This document shows positions 11,562 through 18,978 of a DNA stretch of 64,000 nt, piece by piece. Source of the DNA: Galeopsis tetrahit (lineage: Eukaryota; Streptophyta; Magnoliopsida; Lamiales; Lamiaceae); NCBI GenBank assembly GCA_963675135.1, contig OY776125.1, forward strand, positions 49,196,513-49,260,512. The letters are read 5' to 3'. Under the pieces are notes generated by a model, which did no database searches, had not been told where the DNA came from, and saw nothing but the letters and a program-made list of their open reading frames with translations. Position numbers and translations under genes: made by a program. Each line of letters begins with the position of its first letter. Within the stretch, counting starts at the first letter, position 1.

Positions 11562-14027
11562 TTAGATAGGTTTAGGTACCCTTTGAGTTTTGGGTCCTGA
11601 GAGGTTAGCTGTACCTTTGGGAACCCAAACTTGCCTAATAACCTTGATTGATTCAAGGTGGCTAAGTTGATTTCCTTGTGTGTCAACATACACTGTCTTT
11701 CCTTTAAATGCCTTTGGGAAAGTATGTGTGAATGTGTTAACTCTATAAGTTTCAGGAGAGTTGTCAAATCTCCTGAACTTTTGAGTTCTTTGTGCTACTT
11801 GAGGGAATCTTTGAGGAAAGGCTTTCTTTTGACCATTACCCTTTGGCATGAAGGGTTTTGGTTGTCTTATTTTATTCTGCCTTAGAGGGTAGCTTTCCTT
11901 GGGTCTATTCAGCTGAGGCTTTCTCAGATGAGTTGGCCTAGGCTGATTATACCTTGGATAATTCCTCTGAACATTGTTCAGGAGAGTTGCCCTTCCATTG
12001 GGTCTACTCTGCTGACCAACATTCCTCTTGTGTTCAGGAGCCTTGACCTTTTCCAAAGGTTTGGGTCTAGTCTCCTGAAGCACTTGAGTAGGCACATCAT
12101 CTATTTTGCCCTTTCCTTTGTTTAGTGGCTGAATCACTTCATTTTCAGTTTGTGCCACTGACTTAACAAAGATTCTCTTAGTGTTACTTACAGAAGCAAC
12201 ACTAAGACAAGGTGAAGATTCAAATGGATCAAAACCTAATCCACTTCTTTGAGCCATCGGTCTTTGATAACTTTGAATTTCCTCTATTGCTCTAGAGGAT
12301 TTGTTCAAAGCAGACATCTTTAATTTCAGGCTTTCTTCACTTAATTTAAGAATATCATATTCATGTGAGAGATTTTCAAATTTGGCATTGAGAATTTTAA
12401 GTTCAAAATCTTTTCTCTTCTGAGAGAGAAGTTGATCATCAATCTCCTTTTGTTGGTCAACTATCCTGAGATTTGCTTCCTCAAGCTCTCTCAAGATTTG
12501 TTGATACAATTCAGTAGATTTGATATCAGCAGCTACCTCAGAATTTTTGGAAAGTTCAATAGCCAATCTTTCATTTTCTTTCACACAGTTATCATGAAAT
12601 TCTTGTAATCTAGTGAAATCTTCCATCAACTTTCCCAAGGAAAGTTTCAGGTTAACCTCACTAGTGTTTTGTGAGATGAATGATGGTGAACTAGAAGTAG
12701 AGGATACCTCATCATCCTCAAGAGCCATGTTGCAAACATCATCATCATCATCACTGTTGGAGAATAATCCATCAGAGGAGTTGAAACTTTCAGCACTATC
12801 AGATTCTTCACCAGCCATCATGGCTTTTCTATTGGTGAACTTTCTGTCCCTTTTTGCTTGTCTCTCTCTTCTTTCTTTAGAGCTCAATTCAGGGCAGTCA
12901 TACTGGAAGTGCCCTTTCTTTTTACAGTTATAACACAGATCTTCATCATCTTCTTTCTTTGATTCTTCTCTTCTTTTTGATGATGAAGGTTCAGCTCTAC
13001 TGGATCTTCTCCTATCAGAGTACTTGTCCTCTGATCTTTTCTCTTCAGGCTTTTTGACTTCAGCCTGTGTTTCAGGAGAGTTGTATCTCCTGAATTTGTT
13101 GTCCTGGTAGAATTTCTTGTATCTACCAAACCTTGAGTTCAACTTTTCAAACCTTCTAGCCATCAAGGCTAGTTCTTCCTTCATTTCTGTCTTTGAGACT
13201 GTCTTTGATGATCTGGGGGTGGGTTGCATTTCTGGTTCAGCAACTTTGGCTTTGAATGCCACTCCCTTAGTAGGATTTGAAGGTTCCTCAACAGGCTTTC
13301 TTCTATTTAGATCAAACTCATAGGCTTTGAGTTCAGAGAAGATTTGTTGCATGGGCATGGTGGAAAGATCTTTGGTGTTTTGCATCATTACAGCATAGAC
13401 ATCCCACTTTTGAGTGAGACTTCTCAAGATTTTCAATCCCACTTCTCTCTTGGTGTAGACCTTGCCCAATGAGTTAATTTCATTCATCACATTAGTGAAT
13501 CTACCAGCAAATTTGTCAATGGACTCATCAGTTTCCATTGAAAATTGTTCAAACTTCTGCACAACAACTTGGAGCTTGTTCTCCTTGATCTTTTCAGTGC
13601 CCTCACACATTTCAGCAAGAGTATCCCAAATTTCTTTGGCTGTTGTGCAGTGGTAGACTCTTCCCATGACTGCATCTGGAATTGTTTGATAAAGGGTGTT
13701 CATTGCTAGATAATTCAGATTATCCTTCCTCTTTTCATCAGCAGTGAAGTCATCTTCATCTTTGGGAATCAGTTCCCTTATATCTGCTTTTTGCTCAGCT
13801 GTCACTCTTGGGTTAGTTTGAGTAAACACAAAAGGTCCTCTTGTGATTACTCTTAGCATATCAGTATGGAGAGATGCAAGACGAGCCCTCATTCTAATTT
13901 TCCAGAAATCATAATTGTCTATTGAGAACATGGGCAGTTTGTGATGAGAGATGTGGTTGACTGGATTTGTGGCCATGTTGTCTAATCCTTGAACAGCAGG
14001 TGGAGGAACAGCATTGTTGTTGGCCAT
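11562..14027 (-). CDS. gag: gag of element A
   Basis: The 821-residue product starts at an ATG 127 bp inside the primer site. Residues ~35-240 form a UBN2-type copia Gag domain (for example 'MLRVITRGPFVF' and 'EIWDTLAEMCEGTEKIKENK'). A Lys/Arg/Ser-rich linker follows, then a CCHC zinc knuckle (CYNCKKKGHFQYDC, ~residues 364-377) that binds nucleic acid in capsids. Next come an acidic serine stretch, a coiled coil around residues 455-600 and a basic C-terminus. The length and the coiled coil are typical of Sirevirus Gag. The frame ends in TAA at 11562-11564, immediately followed in the same frame by pol. No internal damage is visible. Confidence 0.93.
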   Translation of the reverse strand: MANNNAVPPPAVQGLDNMATNPVNHISHHKLPMFSIDNYDFWKIRMRARLASLHTDMLRVITRGPFVFTQTNPRVTAEQKADIRELIPKDEDDFTADEKRKDNLNYLAMNTLYQTIPDAVMGRVYHCTTAKEIWDTLAEMCEGTEKIKENKLQVVVQKFEQFSMETDESIDKFAGRFTNVMNEINSLGKVYTKREVGLKILRSLTQKWDVYAVMMQNTKDLSTMPMQQIFSELKAYEFDLNRRKPVEEPSNPTKGVAFKAKVAEPEMQPTPRSSKTVSKTEMKEELALMARRFEKLNSRFGRYKKFYQDNKFRRYNSPETQAEVKKPEEKRSEDKYSDRRRSSRAEPSSSKRREESKKEDDEDLCYNCKKKGHFQYDCPELSSKERRERQAKRDRKFTNRKAMMAGEESDSAESFNSSDGLFSNSDDDDDVCNMALEDDEVSSTSSSPSFISQNTSEVNLKLSLGKLMEDFTRLQEFHDNCVKENERLAIELSKNSEVAADIKSTELYQQILRELEEANLRIVDQQKEIDDQLLSQKRKDFELKILNAKFENLSHEYDILKLSEESLKLKMSALNKSSRAIEEIQSYQRPMAQRSGLGFDPFESSPCLSVASVSNTKRIFVKSVAQTENEVIQPLNKGKGKIDDVPTQVLQETRPKPLEKVKAPEHKRNVGQQSRPNGRATLLNNVQRNYPRYNQPRPTHLRKPQLNRPKESYPLRQNKIRQPKPFMPKGNGQKKAFPQRFPQVAQRTQKFRRFDNSPETYRVNTFTHTFPKAFKGKTVYVDTQGNQLSHLESIKVIRQVWVPKGTANLSGPKTQRVPKPI

Positions 14028-14153
14028 TTCTCAAGAATAATCAGTTAGTCAACAGGTAATAGGTTTCAGATAAAGATCAGTTCAGTGACCACACAAATAT
14101 GAGAGTTTTGAAAATCAAGATGGATTTTCAGAAGCAGTGGTCTTTGAACCCCT

Positions 14154-14165
14154 GCTCTGATACCA
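14154..14165 (-). other. Primer binding site of element A
   Basis: The minus strand reads TGGTATCAGAGC two bases after the 5' LTR. It is complementary to the 3' end of initiator tRNA-Met, the usual primer for plant copia elements. Confidence 0.95.
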
Positions 14166-15063
14166 CTTGTTGGTCCTGAAAGGAGTATATAACAAGTGTA
14201 TGGGGGGGGGGGGGAATACACTTGTATGCAATTCTTTTGCTAACTTTGATCAAACCAGAGTTCAACAAGGTTGTCTTGGACAACTCTGCTGAAGAAGATT
14301 AACTCTTCTAAGATAATCAAACTACTAAGTACTATTGAGTACTTAGTTGAATAACTATCTAGGGGAGTTATATGTGCGGAATAGTGGTTGGCCCTTTATG
14401 TTTAGACTCCTTTAATTTCTGAAATCACTTAGTCAATGCAACACAGTCCAGTTTACAGGGAACTTGTCCAAATAGGTTTTTGCACAGTCTTTGAAAGTTT
14501 ATCCTTGAAAGATCAGTTTTGTGTGCAGTGTTGAATGTATGAAAGTACTTGGAATGTAAATCAACACAAGAAGTTATAGTGGTTCAGAGACTCAAGCTCC
14601 TACATCCACTTTCCCTGATTTAACAGGATAATTCCTTCACTCTTGGAATTAACTTGTTTTATAGTGCCAAGGTGCACTTGATCAAGAACACCACTCCTTG
14701 GTGAATTGATCCCTAGGATGTCTAGAGTCCTAGTACCCTCTTCTCAACTCAGAACTGAACTGTTCTTCTCTCAACAGTCAGCTCCTACCACTTCTACTAC
14801 TACAACCTTCTCACTTTCACTCTTGAAAGATGTAAGGGTTGAAGTAAGGTTCCAACTAATGAGATATCCTTTACAATGAAGATCAGTGTATAAGGATAGG
14901 ATATCTCTCTAAGCTTGTGTATGGATATACAATTAAGTTCAGCTTAGATGAAGTGTTTGAAGACTAAGATAGTCTTTGAAAGCTTTGAAAGCACTCTAGC
15001 TTGTAAGAACTTTGGGCTTAGTTGGATTGTGTTGAGGTGCTCTCAAATGGTCTTCACACTTCT

Positions 15064-15073
15064 GTATTTATAG
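15064..15073 (-). promoter_or_regulatory. TATA box in the 5' LTR of A
   Basis: The minus strand reads CTATAAATAC about midway through the LTR, the expected place for the element's promoter. The same ten bases occur at matching places in the LTRs of B (28925-28934) and F (61237-61246). Confidence 0.75.
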
Positions 15074-15312
15074 ACAAAATGGAGGATTTGCCCGTTGGAG
15101 AGGCAGCTCCAAATTGCTATAAATGTCTTCCTTGAGTTCTTCAAACTGGAAGACAGTTTCTTGATAGTGACATGTCCTCATTTGGGTAATAAACGGCTTG
15201 TAAGACTTTGTCTTCATTCTGCAGCACTTTTCCCAATGTTTGACTTCTTGTTAGGACTTGGACATGGCTTCTGAAGGTTGATCCAATGATAGGACAACAT
15301 TCCTTATCAACT

Positions 15313-15705
15313 GGACAACTCTTCTTATCACTATCAGCAGTTTTGCTTTTCAGCAAGGTTGGCTTGCTCTTCTTCAGATGACTTGGCTCTTTCCCTTTAT
15401 TTCACTCCAAGATGATCTTGGCATGTTGCATTGTATTTCTTTAGGGTATGGTTGTCTCTAATTCTTCAGCATAGTTGACCTTCAACCTTTAGAGCATCTG
15501 TTCTGAATCAATCATGCTGAGACAACTCTTCTGGACAACTCTTCTGATCAGCATATTTGGTCTTTTAGCATTAGAGCACTTTTCATACAAAGTTGGCTTC
15601 TCTGGACAACTCTCCTGATCCAAAGCCTTTGAGTAGACTTGTCCTTTTGAGCTAGGTAAAGTTGTTCTTGCATATGGCTAGCTTCTTTGGACAACTCTCC
15701 TGATC
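15313..15705 (-). promoter_or_regulatory. U3 repeats GGACAACTCTYCTG upstream of the TATA box
   Basis: Five copies lie at about 15313, 15521, 15533, 15604 and 15689; three of them extend to CTGATC. They sit 240-640 bp upstream of the TATA box, so they could act as enhancer units. The inverted core CAGGAGAGTTGTC also occurs inside gag (see findings). Confidence 0.55.
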
Positions 15706-15976
15706 AGAGCTTTTGGTTTTCCATAGAGTGTCCTTGTTCTTAAGTGATTGTTCCAGAATTTTGAGCCTTGAGGGGACTTGATCTTGATCATCTTCAAAGC
15801 ATAGGTTCCCCCTCAAATTGTGCATCTAATTGTCTAAGAGCTGCCTAACATTTCAGCTTCTCATCTAGCCTATAATCTATATGTTCTAACATTCCTAGAA
15901 CATACTTATCTTGGCTTAGGCATGTCTTAAGGGGTTTTGGTATTAGATCAAAACATATCTCATTTTATTCCCAACA

Positions 15977-16065
15977 CCCTCTTTGTTAAAAGAAAAAATC
16001 CCCTCTTTCTTCTTCCCAAAGCTTCTGCGCGCAAACACTTCTCTATCTTCTTCTTCTTAGCTTCT
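15977..16065 (+). repeat. Duplicated pyrimidine-rich leader, copy 2
   Basis: This is an imperfect copy of 320-436, sharing CCAAAGCTTCT, GCGCGCAAACACTTCTC and the CTT-rich tract. It runs directly into the telo-box minisatellite. Confidence 0.5.
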
Positions 16066-16070
16066 CAAAA

Positions 16071-16570
16071 TTTTCGTTCAGGTTGTTTAGGGTTGTGTAG
16101 GGTTGTTTATGATTGTTTACTGGGCTTGTTTGAAGTTGTTTGAGGTTGTTTAGGGTTTTTGTTTGAGGTTGTTTAGGGTTGTTTGAGGTTGTTTAGGGTT
16201 GTTTACTGGGCTTGTTTGAGGTTGTTTAGGGTTGTTTACGGTTGTTTAAGGTTGTTTAGGGTTGTTTACTGGGCTTGTTTGGGGTTGTTTAAGGTTGTTT
16301 AGGGTTGTTTAAGGTTGTTTAGGGTTGTTTACTGGGTTTGTTTAAGGTTGTTTAGGGTTGTTCGAGGTTGTTCGAGGTTGTTTAGAGTTGTTTAGGGTTG
16401 TTTACTGGACTTGTTTGAGGTTGTTTAGGGTTGTTTAGGGTTGTTTACTAGGCTTGTTTGGGGTTGTTTAGGGTTGTTTAAGGTTGTTTAGAGTTGTTTA
16501 TGAGCTTGTTTGGGGTTGTTTATGGTTGTTTAGGGTTGTTTAATAGAGTTGTTTAGGGTTGGTTGTTTAT
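16071..16570 (+). repeat. Minisatellite of GGTTGTTTAG-type units rich in TTTAGGG
   Basis: Roughly 500 bp of degenerate 10 bp units (GTTGTTTAGG and variants) contain about 15 copies of TTTAGGG, most followed by TTG. A larger period of about 60-85 bp is marked by GTTTACTGGGCTTGTTTG. The TTTAGGG words match the plant telomere word and the telo-box (AACCCTAAA on the other strand), but the 10 bp period is not telomeric. A T-rich tract follows to about 16610. Confidence 0.85.
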
Positions 16571-16599
16571 TGTGCTTGTTTTTTTTTCTTTTTTCTTTT

Positions 16600-16818
16600 T
16601 TTTTAATTAATTAAATAAAAGAAGGCAATTTTTGTATATTTTGTATAAGTAAGGCCATTTTTGATAAGTAATAGTTTGACTAGGCTATTTCTGAAATTCC
16701 CCCGAACTTGTAGAGAGATACTATGAAATCTCATCTAAAAGTCCGAACTTGTAGAGAGATACCATGAAATCTCATCTAAAAGTCCGAACTTGTAGAGAGA
16801 TATTCTTGTATATTAATT
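16600..16818 (-). repeat. Right inverted end of element G
   Basis: This is the inverted counterpart of 17-270. Its outer part contains the 41 bp tandem repeat described separately. Confidence 0.5.
16702..16802. repeat. 41 bp tandem repeat, about 2.4 copies
   Basis: Units start at 16702, 16743 and 16784 with CCGAACTTGTAGAGAGATA and continue CCATGAAATCTCATCTAAAAGT. Only one copy is present, inverted, in the left end of element G. Confidence 0.9.
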
Positions 16819-16887
16819 ACTAATAAAAATCTTCTTATTTTATTTTTTATAATATATATAATTTTCAGAGGGAGAAAGAGGTCTCAC

Positions 16888-17217
16888 AAATAGTAGATGT
16901 TGTATATCCTCCGAACTCAGCTCGTACTCCTCCTTTCGATCCAGAAGTGCTTCTAACATGTCACTCTTCTTCACTCTCGATTCCAATCTTTTATTAATTA
17001 TATCTTCAATTATACCAAGCAATTTCCCCATATAAAACTCTGCTTCCCTCTTAATCCCTTGCGGATCCATCCTCTGGAGAACCGGAAAAAAGTCAGATAG
17101 ATTTGGATTGCCTGCAATCTTCCCTACACCCTGAAGGCACTCCTTCAATTCCTGAGTGACATCCGAATCGAAGTCCGTAAAATCGACTGAAAAAAGTGTG
17201 GCCGTGATGAGATTGAG
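16888..17217 (-). pseudogene. Cytochrome P450 pseudogene, middle segment (CYP76-like)
   Basis: The minus strand continues the P450 frame that stops at 27384 on the far side of the CACTA element. Visible family features are NLITATLFSVDFTDFDSD, an FFPVLQRMDPQGIKREAEF region and a helix ending in DIQHLL. In clan 71 P450s the oxygen-binding I helix (AGTDTT type) should follow, but homology stops at about 16890 and runs into AT-rich sequence next to element G. The ExxR motif and the heme-binding Cys region are absent from this window; they may be deleted or lie left of position 1. Plant P450s of this family are ER-bound monooxygenases, often of terpenoids. Substrate cannot be inferred. Confidence 0.85.
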
Positions 17218-17700
17218 CACTACAAAAAAAGGGCGTTTTAGGGACGGATTTACCGACGGATTTTCCGTCGGCCGTTACCGACGGATTTGCCGACGGAAAG
17301 TCGGCCGTCCCCTTTTTCGGCGTCAGCATTTTTTACCGACGGATTTTTGAAATCCGTCGGAATAGCCGACGGATTTATCGAGGGAAATTCCGTCGGTATT
17401 TCGAACAACCCGTTTAACAAACCGGGTCAACATTCCGTCGGTAATTCCGTCGGAAAGAATGAATTAAAATAATTATAAAATAAATTAGAATAAATTAAAA
17501 TAATTATAAAAGAAATTAATTTTTGAATAAATATTGATTTCGAAATTCACATGCCGACGGAATATCCGTCGGCATCTGACCGACGGACTATCCGTCGGCA
17601 TTTTACAGAGGGAATATCCGTCAGTAAAACAAAAAATGAATAAAAAAAATATGATTTCGAAATTCACATACCGACGGAATTTCCGTCAGTAAAACAAAAT
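17218..17700. repeat. Left terminal and subterminal arm of CACTA-1
   Basis: After the CACTACAAAA end there are about a dozen copies of CCGACGGA or its inverse TCCGTCGG, often paired head to head as short palindromes. In En/Spm the subterminal repeats are the binding sites of TNPA-type proteins. From 17700 to about 18220 I see no gene, only AT-rich sequence. Confidence 0.85.
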
Positions 17701-18248
17701 ATTAATAAAAAAAATATGGGTGGCCGGAGAGGCCCCGACCAGAATTTCATTTTCCGACCAGAATAATTATTAACCAAATTGTTATCAAAAAATTCATCAC
17801 AGCATTGGCATAGAGTAATACAAAAAACATACTCCACTAACATAGAGTGCTTATAACTTAACTACATAACCAAAGCATCAAAACTTGTATTAGATTATGC
17901 TAAACGATTACCACTTTTTTTTAGCAGAATACGAACAATTAAGCTTCCTTTCCGAAGATTGAAGAAGAAAACAAAAATGATATATGCAACACATACAATT
18001 AGGATCCAAAATTCATATCCCAATACCCCCTACAAGATCTATAGACACATTTGATATCATTACCTCCACAAAGTTGGTAAATTTAGGATCCCGATTCACA
18101 ACTAACCGATGAACCTGCAACATCAAAGTGAATAAAAACTTCAAAATTCAACCGAAACCTGAAATCGAGTTGTAAATCGAAATCACAATTAAAAATAAAT
18201 CGAAATCAGAATTCATCAACCTTGTGCTTCTCGGATTGGGGCCGAAGA

Positions 18249-18600
18249 GTGGAGGGAGGCGAGGTGGGGGGGAATGGGGCCGAAGAGTGCAGGGAGGCGA
18301 CGGTGGTGGCGGCTTCGCCGGTGGTGACGGTGCCGGCGGCGTGCCGGAGAGTGGCGAATGTTACGGTGCCGCCGTGGTGGAGGCTGTCGCAGCCGGAGGA
18401 GTGGAGGGAGGCGAGGTGGGGGGGAATGGGGCCGAAGACTGGAGGGAGGCGACGGTGGTGGCGGCTTCGCCGGTGGTGACGGTGCCGGCGGCGTGCCGGA
18501 GAGTGGCGAATGTTACGGTGCCGCCGTGGTGGAGGCTGTCGCAGCCGGAGGAGTGGAGGGAGGCGAGTTGGTGGAGGGAGGCGAGGTGGGGGGGAATGTA
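18249..18600. repeat. GC-rich 152 bp tandem repeat, about 2.3 copies
   Basis: Copies start at 18249, 18401 and 18553 (each GTGGAGGGAGGCGAG). The GC content is far above the neighbouring sequence. On the minus strand this region lies just downstream of a TATA box at 18636-18645, so it would be the first exon of a leftward transcript. Long frames through it on both strands are side effects of GC richness and I do not call them genes. Confidence 0.85.
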
Positions 18601-18635
18601 AAGAGGAAAGTTTGGAAAGAAAACCCTAGGTTGAG

Positions 18636-18645
18636 GTTTTATATA
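18636..18645 (-). promoter_or_regulatory. Leftward TATA box beside CCGACGGA motifs in CACTA-1
   Basis: The minus strand reads TATATAAAAC. Immediately upstream on that strand (18658-18735) are paired CCGACGGA-type motifs. A transcript from here would run through the GC-rich repeat towards the left end of the element. A possible splice acceptor TGATGTTGCAG lies around 18115-18125. No protein is recognised. Confidence 0.5.
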
Positions 18646-18978
18646 AGGGGGTTTTTTCCGTCGGCATGTACACACACCGACGGATATTCCGTCGGTAATT
18701 GTCAAAAAGTAAATACCGACGGAAAGTTAATTCCGTCAACATATTGGCGATTTTTTTTATTTTTATTTTTTAAATAATTCAATTTTTTCTATATACTTAC
18801 TAAATTACCAAAATATTTTTTAAAAAAATCACAAAATTCATTTATTCCACATATATTAATATATATATTAGTTGTGACTTATATTTATAGTAAATTAAAT
18901 TTTTATAATTTGTACCTAAATGATAAATAATTAATTAACTTTTATAAAATAAGAAATAAATACATTACATTAATTGAA

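Larger units (their letters stand above)
437..15976 (-). mobile_element. Sirevirus-type Ty1/copia retrotransposon A, full length
   Basis: The element runs from TGTTGG at 437 to CCAACA at 15976 and is flanked by the direct repeat CCCTC (432-436 and 15977-15981), the expected 5 bp copia target duplication. In sense order (minus strand) it has a 5' LTR (15976-14168), an initiator-Met primer site, gag, pol, a spacer, a long third ORF, a polypurine tract and a 3' LTR (2243-437). I saw five substitutions and a two-base G-run length change between the LTRs, about 0.28%, which implies a recent insertion. Pol nevertheless has two nonsense codons and the third ORF has one, so this copy is unlikely to be autonomous. 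Assignment to the Sirevirus (SIRE/Maximus) lineage rests on the size, the third ORF and the gag type. Confidence 0.95.
14168..15976 (-). repeat. 5' LTR of element A
   Basis: This 1809 bp repeat starts TGTTGG and ends CCAACA on the plus strand. In sense orientation U3 is 15976 to about 15073 and R-U5 is about 15063 to 14168. It is almost identical to 437-2243. Confidence 0.95.
17..16818. mobile_element. Composite element G with long inverted ends, split by Sirevirus-type element A
   Basis: The two flanks of element A are inverted copies of each other. About 220 bp at 17-270 match the reverse complement of 16600-16818; the outermost shared stretch is AATTAATATACAAGAAT, followed by conserved ACTTTTAGATGAGA and TGGCCTTA segments. 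Between the ends lie a tRNA-like sequence, an imperfectly duplicated pyrimidine-rich leader and a telo-box minisatellite, with no transposase. I infer a non-autonomous DNA element, possibly Mutator-like because of the long inverted ends, that landed beside or within the P450 pseudogene, whose homology stops at about 16890. No target duplication could be fixed, because the left boundary lies close to the window edge. The superfamily is uncertain. Confidence 0.45.

Noticed and set aside
11561..11562. Independent start codon for pol
   Set aside because: Pol in A and B opens with TTG codons following a stop or another frame; there is no ATG in a usable position, so pol is unlikely to be translated from its own start.
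16071..16570. True interstitial telomere
   Set aside because: The period is 10 bp and not 7 bp, and units vary widely.
18222..18777. Long overlapping frames on both strands
   Set aside because: They arise from GC-rich 152 bp tandem repeats with few stops; the peptides are low complexity and have no known domain.
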